Source: Devosia sediminis (lineage in GTDB: Bacteria > Pseudomonadota > Alphaproteobacteria > Rhizobiales > Devosiaceae). Taken from it: a stretch of 64,000 nt of DNA. Below are positions 1 to 8,663 of this stretch, piece by piece. Where the stretch lies: assembly GCF_016411825.1 (NCBI RefSeq), contig NZ_JAEKMH010000004.1, positions 372,001 to 436,000 of the forward strand. The letters are read 5' to 3'. The position numbers and the translations under genes were made by a program. The notes under the pieces are model-generated. The model searched no databases and was not told where the DNA came from. It saw only the letters and a program-made list of their open reading frames with translations. The first letter of the stretch is position 1. Every line of letters starts with the position of its first letter.

Positions 1-103
1 GGTCGGTATAGGCGCTGACAAAGCCCGACTGGGCAGCGGCCGAACCTGTTCCGAGGACCAGCATCAGCAGGCAATTTGTTAGCAGACTGTTAACCCTGGA
101 CAT
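1..103 (-). CDS. N-terminal fragment of a secreted hypothetical protein
   Basis: This reverse-strand reading frame runs off the left edge of the window. It starts at an ATG at 103-101 behind a good GAGGAG-type ribosome site. The 34 visible residues begin MSRVNSLLTN and continue through a hydrophobic stretch (CLLMLVLGTG) to an AAAQ cleavage-like site, then QSGFVSAYTD. That is a typical Sec signal peptide, so the product is probably periplasmic. Nothing of the mature domain is visible, so no function can be given. It diverges from the stress-protein gene at 210. Confidence 0.6.
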   Translation of the reverse strand, partial: MSRVNSLLTNCLLMLVLGTGSAAAQSGFVSAYTD

Positions 104-143
104 GACCTTCGTTCTCCTCGCGTTACGCTGGCATCGGAAAAGG

Positions 144-157
144 ATGATTCAGATCAA
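144..157 (+). promoter_or_regulatory. FNR/FixK-type box upstream of the universal stress gene
   Basis: The 14-mer ATGATTCAGATCAA matches the FNR/FixK/FnrL consensus TTGAT-N4-ATCAA at 9 of 10 fixed positions. It ends 53 bp before the start of the UspA-type gene at 210, a spacing compatible with class II activation. Universal stress proteins are frequent targets of oxygen-responsive Crp/FNR regulators in alphaproteobacteria. The assignment rests on sequence match and position only. Confidence 0.4.
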
Positions 158-209
158 TATGCCGCCATGATGACCATGCCAGATTGATCGACACAAGGAG
201 ACCGGACCG

Positions 210-659
210 ATGTTCAAGACCATCCTCGTTGCCAGTGACGGATCCGAGCAGGCCAGCAAGGCGCTCGACGCTGCCCTCGAACTGGCCCGCCTTAACGGCG
301 CCAGCCTCACCATTCTGACCGCCACCGATCCGGTCGCCACCGGCATCGGCTCGGGCGGCTTCGGCACCATCGATGCCGGCCCCATCGTGGCGCGGCTCGA
401 AGAGGCCTATGCCAGCGAAGCGGCGGACCTCTTGGCCAAGGCCCGGCACCGCGCCCAGGAGGCCGGCATCACGCCCGAGACCCTGCACCTGCCCCGCCAT
501 CGCCCGGCCGACGCGATTCTCGAAACCGCGACGGAGCGGGGAGTGGACCTGATCGTCATGGGCTCGCATGGACGGCGCGGGCTCAACCGCCTGCTGCTCG
601 GCAGCCAGGTCGCCGAGGTGCTGGCGCGCTCGACCCTGCCCGTGCTGGTGGTCAAATAG
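210..659 (+). CDS. UspA-family universal stress protein
   Basis: This 149-residue protein is a single UspA domain of normal length. The C-terminal half has the ATP-binding signature G-x2-G-x9-G-S (in [15 protein letters not shown], about residues 114-128) and ends in the usual LPVLVVK strand. The N-terminal [18 protein letters not shown] segment is the first beta strand and nucleotide loop. Members are cytoplasmic and help cells survive starvation, oxygen limitation or oxidative stress; the exact role here is unknown. The start has a strong AAGGAG ribosome site. An FNR-like box lies upstream at 144-157. Confidence 0.9.
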   Translation: MFKTILVASDGSEQASKALDAALELARLNGASLTILTATDPVATGIGSGGFGTIDAGPIVARLEEAYASEAADLLAKARHRAQEAGITPETLHLPRHRPADAILETATERGVDLIVMGSHGRRGLNRLLLGSQVAEVLARSTLPVLVVK

Positions 660-753
660 CGGCAGCGCGGGTCTGCGTTTGGCCTTGCCTTTGGAGGGGT
701 TTGTGGGCAGAACGGCCCGCGACAACCCTCCCCTCCTCACGGCAGTTGTGAAA

Positions 754-1287
754 ATGAATATCGACGCGATCCCGACCGGCAAGAACCCGCCCGACGACCT
801 CAACGTCATCATCGAAGTGCCGCTTGGTGGCGAGCCCATCAAGTACGAAATCGACAAGGAATCGGGCGCGCTGTTCGTCGACCGCTTCCTCTATACGCCG
901 ATGCGCTACCCGGGCAATTACGGCTTCGTGCCTCATACCCTCTGCGGTGACGGCGACCCGCTCGACGTCATCGTCATGAATTCCCGCCCGCTGGTGCCCG
1001 GCGCCGTGGTGCGCTCGCGCCCGGTTGGCGTCCTGTTCATGGAAGACGATGGCGGCCAGGACGAGAAGATCATCGCCGTGCCGGTCTCCAAGCTCACCCG
1101 CATGTATGACAATATCCAGGACATCCAGGATTTCCCGGAAATCCAGCTCGAGCGCGTGAAGCACTTCTTCACCCACTACAAGGATCTCGAGCCCGGCAAG
1201 TGGGCCAAGATCGACCGGATCGGCAACCTGGCCGATGCCCGCAAGGTCATTCTCGATTCCATCGAAATGGCCAAGTCGGCCAAGTAA
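754..1287 (+). CDS. ppa: Inorganic pyrophosphatase (family I)
   Basis: The enzyme hydrolyses pyrophosphate to phosphate in the cytoplasm and so pulls biosynthetic reactions forward. The 177-residue product has the normal bacterial length. It carries the family I signature DGDPLD, the substrate segments KYEIDKE and YPGNYGF, and the C-terminal [10 protein letters not shown] stretch. The frame stays open far upstream, but the family start [13 protein letters not shown] fits the ATG at 754; a GTG two codons earlier is possible. A membrane H+-pyrophosphatase lies 5 kb away at 6314-8428, so the cell has both soluble and energy-conserving pyrophosphatases. Confidence 0.95.
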   Translation: MNIDAIPTGKNPPDDLNVIIEVPLGGEPIKYEIDKESGALFVDRFLYTPMRYPGNYGFVPHTLCGDGDPLDVIVMNSRPLVPGAVVRSRPVGVLFMEDDGGQDEKIIAVPVSKLTRMYDNIQDIQDFPEIQLERVKHFFTHYKDLEPGKWAKIDRIGNLADARKVILDSIEMAKSAK

Positions 1288-1349
1288 GCGATCCAATCCC
1301 GATTTCCGGCGTTGTGCTCCCATTGAGCTGACGCCGGAGACTTTTTTTC

Positions 1350-2723
1350 ATGAAGCCTGCCCTCGCCGCCGCGACTTTCGCCCTGCTCGCCTCGACCGCC
1401 CTGGCGCAGGAGGCGGCCATGCCTACCAATGGCGAAATCTCGAAGATCCTGGCCGATCGGATTGACCGCGACGGGGCCAATGTCGGCATTGCCGTCGCGG
1501 TGATCGAAAACGGTGAAACCCGCTTCGTCTCACATGGCACGCTGGGGCGCGACGACCCCGCACCGGTCAACGAATTCACGCCCTTCGAGGCCGGATCCAT
1601 CACCAAGGTCTTTACCAGCCTCGTCCTGGCACAACTGGCATTGGATGGCGAAATCGACCTCGATGCGCCGATCACCGACTATCTGCCCGAGGGCACGGTT
1701 GTGCCGGCATCCGATACGCCGATCACCGCCTTTGATCTGGCGACCCACATGTCCGGGCTGACCGGCCTGCCCCCGGAGATCACCGCGCGTGGCCTCGACA
1801 ATCCCTATTCGGGCTATACCGATACCCAGCTCCTGGCCTGGCTCGGCGAACAGGAACTGGCGCGCCCTGTGGGCGAGGGCTTTGAATATTCCAATGTCGG
1901 CGTCGCCCTACTCGGCGAAATCATCGAGGGCGTGACCAACGAGCCCTATGCCAAGACGGTTGAGCAACGCGTGCTGTTTCCCCTGGCCATGGAGAGTTCG
2001 CGCCTGGCGCTCGGCGCCGAATTGCCCGAAGGCATGGCTATCGGCCACGACCCCGCAGGGGCCGTTGCAAACTATTGGGATTTCGATGCCGTGGCGCCGG
2101 CTGGCGCGCTGATCACCACCGCGGCGGACCTGATCAAATTCATCGCGGCGGCCAGCGGCGCCACGGAAACCGAGTTCAAGCCCGCCTTCGACGCCATGCT
2201 GGAACGGACGAGACCGATTGGCGATAGCGGCTCGATCGGGCTTGGCTGGTTCATCACCCCGACCGGCTCGGGCGAAATCGTCTGGCACAATGGCCGCACT
2301 GGCGGCTTTTCGAGCTTTGCCGGTTTCGAGCGCATGTCGGGCAATGGCGTCGTGGTGTTGTCCAACATGTCGACCGAACAGGGCATCAACGATATCGGCA
2401 TGCATCTGCTCGACCCTTCGCTGCCGCTGCGCGAACAGCCCAAGCCACGCGAGGCAGTGGAGATCGATCCTGCGATCCTTGATGGCTATGCCGGCGATTA
2501 CCTCCTGGCGCCGGGTGTGGTGATGACGGTCACCACCGAGGACGGAAAGCTCTTTGCGCAACTGACCGACCAACCGGCCCTGGAGATTTTTCCCGAAAGC
2601 GAGACGGCGTTTTTCTACCGGGCAGTCGAGGCCCAGGTGACGTTCGACGTGGTGGACGGCCAGGCCCGCAGCCTCACCCTGTTCCAGAACGGCCAACACA
2701 TGCCGGCCATGCGGGTGGAGTAG
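1350..2723 (+). CDS. Secreted serine hydrolase of the class C beta-lactamase / penicillin-binding family
   Basis: The 457-residue protein begins with a signal peptide (MKPALAAATFALLASTALAQ). It has the three active-site motifs of the serine beta-lactamase fold: S-x-x-K as SITK (S83, K86), Y-x-N as YSN (180-182), and HNG (313-315) in place of KTG. The last 90 or so residues form a separate beta-rich domain often found behind AmpC-like hydrolases. Such proteins include D-amino-acid peptidases, esterases and beta-lactamases. HNG instead of KTG makes a true AmpC less likely. Substrate unknown; location probably periplasmic. Confidence 0.85.
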   Translation: MKPALAAATFALLASTALAQEAAMPTNGEISKILADRIDRDGANVGIAVAVIENGETRFVSHGTLGRDDPAPVNEFTPFEAGSITKVFTSLVLAQLALDGEIDLDAPITDYLPEGTVVPASDTPITAFDLATHMSGLTGLPPEITARGLDNPYSGYTDTQLLAWLGEQELARPVGEGFEYSNVGVALLGEIIEGVTNEPYAKTVEQRVLFPLAMESSRLALGAELPEGMAIGHDPAGAVANYWDFDAVAPAGALITTAADLIKFIAAASGATETEFKPAFDAMLERTRPIGDSGSIGLGWFITPTGSGEIVWHNGRTGGFSSFAGFERMSGNGVVVLSNMSTEQGINDIGMHLLDPSLPLREQPKPREAVEIDPAILDGYAGDYLLAPGVVMTVTTEDGKLFAQLTDQPALEIFPESETAFFYRAVEAQVTFDVVDGQARSLTLFQNGQHMPAMRVE

Positions 2724-2749
2724 ATTGGCTTAAACTTGGCGCAAGGATC

Positions 2750-2857
2750 ACCCCACCCTCATTCCCTCCCCATCAAGGGGAGGGAGGAGCAAGCCTCGGT
2801 CGCCGGTGCTCATCGTCTCCCTCCCCCTTGTGGGGAGGGATCAAGGGTGGGGGTGTC
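2750..2857. repeat. Paired-hairpin intergenic palindrome, family A copy 1
   Basis: Two GC-rich arms, 2750-2788 and 2818-2855, are near-perfect inverted copies of each other. Each arm itself folds into a hairpin (for example CTCCCC-ATCAA-GGGGAG on the left). The element fills the gap between the convergent serine hydrolase and cytochrome b561 genes. Its architecture matches the elements at 4782-4901 and 47509-47664. Confidence 0.75.
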
Positions 2858-2881
2858 AGACACTATCCCCGCAATTTGCGC

Positions 2882-3406
2882 TTATCCCCCCACCCGCATC
2901 CGACCGATCAATCCATCCCGCCTGATGAACTGATGAAACAGCGCCGCGCCGATATGGCCGAGGACCAGCGCAATGAGGATGCGGCTCATGATGCCATGCA
3001 TGAGATAGGGCGGCACCTCGTCGAATTCGGGCAGCGGTCCGCCGGCAAAGATGGCTGGCGCCGCCCCGGTCAGGGCCACCATGCCCACGCCGGACGCCAC
3101 CATGATCACTATGGCGCCATAGAGTCCAAGATGCACCAGGCGCGCTGCCCATTCCTGGGCCCGGCTCATGCCTGCAACCGGTTCGGGGTGGCGGTCGAAG
3201 AACACCCACCATGCAATTCGGAACAGGGTCAGTACGCCGACGACGATGCCCAGGCTGACATGAATGGGCAGGATGGCGGGGACGAGATCGTCTTCATTGC
3301 CCATGACCATGCCGGATATCAGCATCAGGATGACCGCCAGGGCAGAAAGCCAGTGAATGGTGGCTGCTATGGCGCCATAGCGACGCGGCGTACTCTTGAG
3401 CGGCAT
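2882..3406 (-). CDS. Cytochrome b561-family membrane protein
   Basis: This 174-residue integral membrane protein has four predicted helices and paired histidines for two b haems (in TIHWLSA, PIHVSLG, LVHLG and LGHIGAALFH). Bacterial cytochrome b561 proteins move electrons from ubiquinol, for example to superoxide or low-potential acceptors. The start ATG at 3406 has an AAGGAG ribosome site, giving the standard MPLKSTPRRYG opening; the frame continues upstream into the operator but has no better start. It diverges from the marR-type gene at 3481 and probably shares its operator region. Confidence 0.87.
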   Translation of the reverse strand: MPLKSTPRRYGAIAATIHWLSALAVILMLISGMVMGNEDDLVPAILPIHVSLGIVVGVLTLFRIAWWVFFDRHPEPVAGMSRAQEWAARLVHLGLYGAIVIMVASGVGMVALTGAAPAIFAGGPLPEFDEVPPYLMHGIMSRILIALVLGHIGAALFHQFIRRDGLIGRMRVGG

Positions 3407-3441
3407 GACCAATCTCCTTGCTGCCCGGTCAGATAAGGATA

Positions 3442-3480
3442 TACTTAGCACACTATATAAGTACTGAGCATACTATGTAA
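3442..3480. promoter_or_regulatory. Tandem 20-bp repeat operator in the b561/marR divergon
   Basis: TACTTAGCACACTATATAA (3442-3460) and TACTGAGCATACTATGTAA (3462-3480) are direct repeats matching at 16 of 19 positions, spaced exactly 20 bp. The first also forms an inverted repeat, TACTTA at 3442-3447 against TAAGTA at 3458-3463. The second copy ends one base before the marR start codon. Such repeats in a divergent gap next to a marR gene are the usual form of a MarR operator. Repression of both flanking genes is inferred. Confidence 0.65.
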
Positions 3481-3924
3481 ATGGCACTCAATCGCGATAC
3501 CTCCGTGGGCTATCTCACCAACTGGGCCGGGCGCCTCCTGGTGCGCGAACTGGAGCGGCATCTGGCCCGCATCGGCCTCATGCCGGCGCATATGCCGGTC
3601 TTGCTGGCGCTCGAAGCGGGCGAGGCGAGCCAGAAGCTGATCGCCGAGCGGGCGGGCGTCGAACAGGCAACCATGACCGCAACGCTTAATCGCATGGAGC
3701 GCGATGGCCTGGTGAGCCGCCGGCCCAATCCGGAGGACGGGCGCTCGCAACTGGTGGCACTGACGGCCAAGGCCCGCGAAAAGCTGCCCCTGGTGGAAGC
3801 GGCCGCCGAAACCATCAACCAGGCCGCCCTGGCCGACCTGACGCCGGCCGAGCGCGATCAATATTTCGGCCTCATCAAGCGCATCGTCGGCACGCTCCTG
3901 GCGCGGGACGGCGCCGCCCCATGA
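3481..3924 (+). CDS. MarR-family transcriptional regulator
   Basis: The 147-residue protein is a full-length MarR winged-helix dimer. The DNA-recognition helix lies in the AGVEQATMTATLNRMERDGLV region and the wing in RRPNPEDGRSQLVALTAKA, with flanking dimerisation helices. MarR proteins bind palindromic operators and are usually released by phenolic ligands or oxidation. No Shine-Dalgarno sequence precedes the ATG, and the operator repeat abuts it, so the mRNA may be nearly leaderless. The stop overlaps the downstream DUF3445 gene by four bases, giving a translationally coupled pair. Confidence 0.9.
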   Translation: MALNRDTSVGYLTNWAGRLLVRELERHLARIGLMPAHMPVLLALEAGEASQKLIAERAGVEQATMTATLNRMERDGLVSRRPNPEDGRSQLVALTAKAREKLPLVEAAAETINQAALADLTPAERDQYFGLIKRIVGTLLARDGAAP

Positions 3925-4793
3925 GCCTGCCCACGCCCTATGATGGATCATCCCCCCTGTTCAGGATCGGCACCAGGCCGCTCGACCCTGCACACTGGCT
4001 GGAGCCGGACGCCTGCCGGGCCGCACAAATCGAGGAGAAGCTGCGCCTCCTGGCGGGAAGGCCGGAGGAAGTGTTCGCCGAACTTCCGGAAAGCAGGGCG
4101 GCGCAAGGCGAGCTGCTTGGGCTGGTCACCGAACACATGCGGAGCCGACATCCCGAATTATGGCGCCATAATGAGCCGGAAACGCCGGGGGAGCATGGCA
4201 GCCCGCTGGTCGCGGTATCAAAACGGGTACAGGACGATCTGTTGATCCTCCAACGCCACGGCGACGGCTGGCGCCTCACTGCCGGGTGCCTCTGCTTTCC
4301 CTCGTCCTGGGTGCTGGCCGAGAAGTTGGGACAGGTGCTGGCCGACATTCATCAACCGGTTCCTGGCTTTGGTCCGGGAACGCGGCAGGCGGAAATCATG
4401 GCCCGCATGTTCGACGCCATGCGGCCCGAAACGCCGATGATCCGCTGGAATTTCTCGCTTTATGGCGATGACCGGTTGTTTCACCCGGATGTCTCCGGGC
4501 CTGACCAGCCCCGTTTCGGCAGTGGCGAACGCGCCGATCCGGTGTTCTTGCGGGTCGAGCGACAGACGCTCAGGAAACTACCGGAAACCGGGGCAATCGC
4601 CTTTACGATCCGCATTTCCGTGGACCCGATCGAGCGGCTGGAAACGCATGTGGACGGCGCAAACATCGCCCTGTCCCTGGCGGAGCAGATCGCCGCCCTG
4701 ACGCCGGAACAGCTCGACTACAAGGGGCTGACGCTGGAGCGGGAGCGGGTGATCAGGCGGTTGGGGGAGATCGCGGAAGCGACCCCCACCTAA
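3921..4793 (+). CDS. DUF3445 haem-dependent oxidative N-demethylase-like protein
   Basis: The 290-residue protein matches the DUF3445 family. Typical features are the LLILQ...GWRLTAGCLCFPSSW core, the DIHQPVPG segment, and the MIRWNFSLYGDD stretch in the second half. Characterised relatives are haem-dependent oxidative N-demethylases, cytoplasmic enzymes unlike P450s. The natural substrate here is unknown. It is coupled to the marR gene (ATGA overlap), so expression probably follows release of that repressor. The last four codons lie inside a repeat element, so the exact C-terminus may vary between strains. Confidence 0.8.
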   Translation: MSLPTPYDGSSPLFRIGTRPLDPAHWLEPDACRAAQIEEKLRLLAGRPEEVFAELPESRAAQGELLGLVTEHMRSRHPELWRHNEPETPGEHGSPLVAVSKRVQDDLLILQRHGDGWRLTAGCLCFPSSWVLAEKLGQVLADIHQPVPGFGPGTRQAEIMARMFDAMRPETPMIRWNFSLYGDDRLFHPDVSGPDQPRFGSGERADPVFLRVERQTLRKLPETGAIAFTIRISVDPIERLETHVDGANIALSLAEQIAALTPEQLDYKGLTLERERVIRRLGEIAEATPT

Positions 4794-4901
4794 CCTCCCC
4801 CTGTAACAGGGGGAGGGACATATCGAGTTTGTCGGGGGAGCCGCGGGGAAATGCCGACCTGCTCCTCCCCCTGTTTCAGGGGGAGGCCGGGTGGGGGTGG
4901 C
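4782..4901. repeat. Paired-hairpin intergenic palindrome, family A copy 2
   Basis: The left arm (4782-4822) and right arm (4860-4901) are inverted copies of one another. Each contains its own hairpin around CTCCCCCTGT and ACAGGGGGAG. The left arm overlaps the 3' end of the DUF3445 gene. The copy resembles 2750-2857 in architecture. Confidence 0.75.
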
Positions 4902-4931
4902 CACAGACTGGTGGCCGGAAGGGGCCAGAAC

Positions 4932-5300
4932 TCAGTTACCCGGAAAATTCTTCGGCGGTTCGGCGACGGTAATTTCGTTGCCCTCAGGATCGGTGAGCTG
5001 GGCAACAATGCCCCAGTCGCCCTTGTTGTCGGGCCCAAGGGCGAGACCGGCCGCTTCGAGGCGGCTGCGTTCATTGGCCATGACCGGCACGACGATGGTG
5101 GTGCGTCCGTGGCCTGCATGGCTGGCGTCGTCCCAGAGCTGGAGCCCGGCGCCGTTCATGTTGCGCCACTGGGCCATGCCCGGAAACGGCTGGTCGTCGG
5201 GCGCGCGGCCCATGAATTTTTCGTAGAAGGCCAGGCCGGCATCGAAATCGGCGAGTTGGATGCAGGCATATGTGCCCTGGACGGAAATCGGCTTGGTCAT
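4932..5300 (-). CDS. VOC-superfamily (glyoxalase/bleomycin-resistance) protein
   Basis: This 122-residue protein is a single VOC module. It has the expected ADFDAGLAFYEKFMG first half and the TDPEGNEITVAEPP metal-side segment near the C-terminus. VOC proteins use a metal-binding paired beta-alpha-beta-beta-beta fold for isomerase, dioxygenase or antibiotic-binding roles; the substrate here cannot be deduced. The ATG at 5300 has an AAGGAG site. Upstream in-frame sequence is repeat-derived and is excluded. Confidence 0.85.
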   Translation of the reverse strand: MTKPISVQGTYACIQLADFDAGLAFYEKFMGRAPDDQPFPGMAQWRNMNGAGLQLWDDASHAGHGRTTIVVPVMANERSRLEAAGLALGPDNKGDWGIVAQLTDPEGNEITVAEPPKNFPGN

Positions 5301-5396
5301 GTCGGCTCCTTGAGCGGTTACAGCACAATGTCGCGGTGCGCCGTTTCGACAGGGGCCCGTCGATTTCTTCGCCCGACGGGACGCGACCCACCACCG

Positions 5397-5468
5397 TATC
5401 ATTCCCGCGATGGCGGGAACCCCTGTTTGCGACGGCAACGGAGGTCCCCGCTTTCGCGGGGATGACGC
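5397..5468. repeat. Paired palindrome, family C copy 1
   Basis: Two hairpins in inverted orientation: ATTCCCGCGATGGCGGGAAC on the left, and GTCCCCGCTTTCGCGGGGAT followed by GAC on the right. Related sequences occur at 22139-22163 and 46462-46532, with a degraded half near 8615-8636. The copy lies between two reverse-strand genes. Confidence 0.7.
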
Positions 5469-5510
5469 AGTGAAGGTATCACGGCTTCCAAGGAGGGGCG
5501 GGCGAAGTCC

Positions 5511-6068
5511 CTACTCCGCCTTTTTGCGATAGACCTGCACCACATTGCCCTTGGAGGTCACGTCGCAGCGGACGAGTTCAAGGCGCGTGGTCGGATCGCC
5601 CTGCTCGAACAGGTGCCGCCCCCTGCCAGCGACGACAGGATGGGTGATGAGCGACAGCTCATCCATCAGGCCGGCGAAGATGAGCTGGCGCACCAGCGAA
5701 ATCCCGCCCATGACGGCGATCTCGCCGCCCGTCTGCGCCTTGAGATTGCGGACGAAATCGAGCACATCGCCCTCGATCAGCTTGGAATTCTGCCACTGCG
5801 CCATGTCGCCGGGCTTGAGCGTATTGGAGGCGACATATTTGGGCACGCCATTGATGAAGGCGCCAAAATCCTGGTCATGTTCGGCCGTGGGCCAGTAGCC
5901 GGCCCATTCCGACCAGCCGACGCGACCCAGGAGCACGGTATCGACCTCGCCCATGACGCCACCGAGCAGGGCCCCGAGCTCGTCGTCGAAGCTGTCGAAC
6001 TGGAACTGATCCGGCGCCTCGACGACGCCATCGACGGAGTGGAAAAGGCCCGCTGTCACTTTACGCAT
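5511..6068 (-). CDS. Dihydrofolate reductase family protein (RibD C-terminal type)
   Basis: The 185-residue protein has the RibD C-terminal/DHFR-like fold: MRKVTAGLFHSVDGVVEAPD at the start, a TVLLGRVGW segment, and the GEIAVMGGISLVRQLIFAGLMDEL nucleotide-binding part. The end reads LISHPVVAGRGRHLF in spirit (here LITHPVVAGRGRHLF). These standalone proteins are NADPH-dependent reductases of unknown substrate, distinct from FolA. The ATG at 6068 has an AGAGGG ribosome site. No operon partner is visible. Confidence 0.88.
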   Translation of the reverse strand: MRKVTAGLFHSVDGVVEAPDQFQFDSFDDELGALLGGVMGEVDTVLLGRVGWSEWAGYWPTAEHDQDFGAFINGVPKYVASNTLKPGDMAQWQNSKLIEGDVLDFVRNLKAQTGGEIAVMGGISLVRQLIFAGLMDELSLITHPVVAGRGRHLFEQGDPTTRLELVRCDVTSKGNVVQVYRKKAE

Positions 6069-6170
6069 TTAGTTTGTCCCTCTGAGTGCGGGCCACATCA
6101 TTGCCGCCCGTTCGTGAAGGCGACGAGGCGGCCGCGACGGGTTCGACGTTTTTTCTTCGAGAACATGAAA

Positions 6171-6194
6171 AGGCCCGGAGTTTCCCCCGGGCCT
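6171..6194 (-). terminator. Rho-independent terminator downstream of hppA
   Basis: AGGCCCGG (6171-6178) pairs with CCGGGCCT (6187-6194). Read on the reverse strand the stem is followed by TTTTC, so it probably ends the hppA transcript after the repeat at 6221-6295. Confidence 0.5.
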
Positions 6195-6220
6195 CTTGTC
6201 TATCTGGATCCCCTCCCCTT

Positions 6221-6295
6221 CGTCATTGCCCGGCTAGACCGGGCAATCCAGTGAGCTGACCCATGGACCACCTGGTCGAGCCGGGTGGTGACGAT
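6221..6295. repeat. Paired palindrome, family B copy 1
   Basis: The left half is a hairpin around ATTGCCCGGCTAGACCGGGC and the right half is a hairpin around CCACCTGGTCGAGCCGGGTG. The two are arranged as inverted partners. The same pair recurs at 9892-9966, 37865-37942 and 42679-42757. Confidence 0.8.
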
Positions 6296-6313
6296 GGTTG
6301 TGGATATATCGCC

Positions 6314-8428
6314 CTACATGCCCAGGTTCGCCAGTACCGCGAGCAGCAGCAGGGCCACGATATTGGTGATCTTGATCATCGGATTGACGGCGGGGCCAGC
6401 CGTGTCCTTGTAGGGATCGCCGACGGTGTCGCCGGTCACCGAGGCCTTGTGCGCGTCGCCGCCCTTGTAGTGGGTGACGCCGTGGCTGTCGGTAAAGCCA
6501 TCTTCAAACGACTTCTTGGCATTGTCCCAGGCACCGCCGCCCGCCGTCATCGAAATGGCGACGAAGAGGCCGGTGACGATGACGCCCATGAGCATGGCGC
6601 CGAGGGCCGAGAAGGCATTGGCCTGGCCGGCAATCCAGAGAATGGCGAAGTAGACCACGATGGGGCTCAGCACCGGCAGCAGCGACGGCACGATCATTTC
6701 CTTGATCGCCGCCTTGGTGAGCATGTCGACGGCGCGGCCATAGTCGGGCTTGTCGGTGCCGGCCATGATGCCCGGCTTTTCCTTGAACTGGCGGCGCACT
6801 TCCACCACCACGGCCTGGGCCGCGCGCCCGACGGCGGTCATCGACATGCCGCCAAAGAGGAAGGGCAGGAGACCACCAAAGAGGAGGCCCACCACCACGT
6901 AAGGATTGGCGAGGTCGAAGCTGACGGTGAGGTCGGTGAAGTAGTGCTTCAGATCCTCGGTATAGGCCGCGAAGAGCACCAGGGCACCGAGGCCGGCCGA
7001 ACCGATGGCATAGCCCTTGGTAACGGCCTTGGTGGTGTTGCCCACCGCGTCGAGCGCGTCGGTATTGTGACGCACTTCCTTGTCGAGGCCCGCCATTTCC
7101 GCAATGCCGCCGGCATTGTCGGTGACCGGGCCGAAGGCGTCCAGCGCCACGATGATGCCGGCCAGAGCCAGCATGGTCGCGACGGCGAAGGCGATACCGA
7201 AGAGACCGGCAAGGCTATAGGTCACGATGATGCCGGCAATGATCACCAAAGCCGGCAGGGCGGTCGATTCCAGCGACACGGCGAGGCCCTGGATGACATT
7301 GGTGCCATGGCCGGTGACCGAGGCTTCGGCGATCGAGTTCACCGGGCGGCGGTTGGTGCCGGTATAGTATTCAGTGATGACGATGATGAGCCCGGTGATG
7401 ACGAGGCCCGTGACGCCGCACCAGAAGAGGCTCCACGGGGTGAACACCTTGGATTCGGTTTCGATGGCGACATTCATGTCGCCGAACATCAGCCACAGCA
7501 CCGGCAGGAGCGCGATCAACGACAGCACGCCCGAGGCGATGACGCCCTTGTAGAGTGCGCCCATGATGTTGTTGTCGCTTCCGAGCTTGACGAAATAGGT
7601 GCCGATGATCGAGGTGACGACGCAGGCGCCGCCAATGGCCAGGGGCAATACCATGCCGATGAGCTTGAATTGGTCGGGCAGGATGATGGCGGCCAGCACC
7701 ATGGTGGCGACGATGGTCACCACATAGGTTTCAAAGAGGTCGGCGGCCATGCCGGCGCAGTCGCCGACATTGTCGCCCACATTGTCGGCAATGGTTGCGG
7801 GGTTGCGCGGATCGTCTTCCGGGATGCCGGCCTCGACCTTGCCCACCATGTCGCCGCCCACGTCGGCACCCTTGGTGAAAATGCCGCCCCCCAGACGCGC
7901 GAAGATCGAGATCAGCGAGGCGCCGAAGCTGAGGGCCACCAGTGCATCGATCACGGTGCGGCTGGTCGGCTCGAAACCGATGCTGGTGAGGATGATGAAA
8001 TAGAGCGTGATGCCGAGGAGCCCGAGCCCCGCCACCAGCATGCCGGTGACCGCGCCGGACTTGAAGGCGAGATCGAGCCCCTTGCTGAGCGAGCCCACGG
8101 CGGCCTGAGCGACACGCACATTGGCGCGCACCGACACATTCATGCCGATGAAGCCGGCTGCGCCCGAGAGCACCGCGCCGATCAGAAAGCCGATGGCGGC
8201 ATAGATGCCCAGAAGGAAGAAGGCGGCGATCAGGATGACCACCCCGACAATGGCGATCGTGGTGTATTGCCGCTTGAGATAGGCCGATGCGCCCTCCCGC
8301 ACGGCGGCCGAGATTTCCTGCATGCGCGCCGAACCCGCATCGGCCTTGAGCAGGCCCTGGGTGGTGACGATGCCATAGACGATAGACAGGCCGCCGCACG
8401 CGACGATCAGCCAAAGTGCCAGATCCAT
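6314..8428 (-). CDS. hppA: Membrane-bound proton-translocating pyrophosphatase, K+-independent type
   Basis: The 704-residue protein uses pyrophosphate hydrolysis to pump protons across the membrane. It has about 16 helices and the catalytic loop segments [20 protein letters not shown] and [15 protein letters not shown]. In the diagnostic region [12 protein letters not shown], lysine and threonine occupy the positions that are alanine and glycine/alanine in K+-dependent enzymes. This marks the K+-independent H+-PPase class. Length is normal. The start [13 protein letters not shown] lies seven bases after a GAGGG site held in a hairpin (8436-8459). Confidence 0.95.
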   Translation of the reverse strand: MDLALWLIVACGGLSIVYGIVTTQGLLKADAGSARMQEISAAVREGASAYLKRQYTTIAIVGVVILIAAFFLLGIYAAIGFLIGAVLSGAAGFIGMNVSVRANVRVAQAAVGSLSKGLDLAFKSGAVTGMLVAGLGLLGITLYFIILTSIGFEPTSRTVIDALVALSFGASLISIFARLGGGIFTKGADVGGDMVGKVEAGIPEDDPRNPATIADNVGDNVGDCAGMAADLFETYVVTIVATMVLAAIILPDQFKLIGMVLPLAIGGACVVTSIIGTYFVKLGSDNNIMGALYKGVIASGVLSLIALLPVLWLMFGDMNVAIETESKVFTPWSLFWCGVTGLVITGLIIVITEYYTGTNRRPVNSIAEASVTGHGTNVIQGLAVSLESTALPALVIIAGIIVTYSLAGLFGIAFAVATMLALAGIIVALDAFGPVTDNAGGIAEMAGLDKEVRHNTDALDAVGNTTKAVTKGYAIGSAGLGALVLFAAYTEDLKHYFTDLTVSFDLANPYVVVGLLFGGLLPFLFGGMSMTAVGRAAQAVVVEVRRQFKEKPGIMAGTDKPDYGRAVDMLTKAAIKEMIVPSLLPVLSPIVVYFAILWIAGQANAFSALGAMLMGVIVTGLFVAISMTAGGGAWDNAKKSFEDGFTDSHGVTHYKGGDAHKASVTGDTVGDPYKDTAGPAVNPMIKITNIVALLLLAVLANLGM

Positions 8429-8435
8429 AAGAAGT

Positions 8436-8459
8436 CCCTCGAAAAGTTTCCTCCGAGGG
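8436..8459 (-). promoter_or_regulatory. Hairpin enclosing the hppA ribosome-binding site
   Basis: On the reverse strand CCCTCG (8459-8454) and CGAGGG (8441-8436) form a 6-bp stem with a 12-base loop. The GAGGG of the 3' arm is the best Shine-Dalgarno sequence, seven bases before the ATG at 8428. The stem could therefore limit ribosome access. No test of stability is possible here. Confidence 0.35.
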
Positions 8460-8663
8460 CCCGCGCTGGCACCGGCCGGGTCTTTTGCGCCCGGTCCAAT
8501 CCCCGCCCTCCATCGGGCCCCCTCCGGGAACCGAGATTAGCGGGACTGCTGGGTTAAGCAATGGTAATTGCGATGTTTTGTCGCGGCCGGTTCCGTCCAG
8601 CAGGCGCCAAAAGAAATCCCAGCTTTCGCGGGGATCGCAAAGTCCGGACGATGCGGAAGCGCG

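Noticed and set aside
79..93. CtrA-like TTAG-N7-TTAA
   Set aside because: One mismatch and located inside the first codons of the reverse-strand gene, not in a promoter position.
6263..8557. 764-codon open frame antisense to hppA
   Set aside because: Overlaps an intact membrane pyrophosphatase; histidine/glutamate/glycine-rich shadow sequence.
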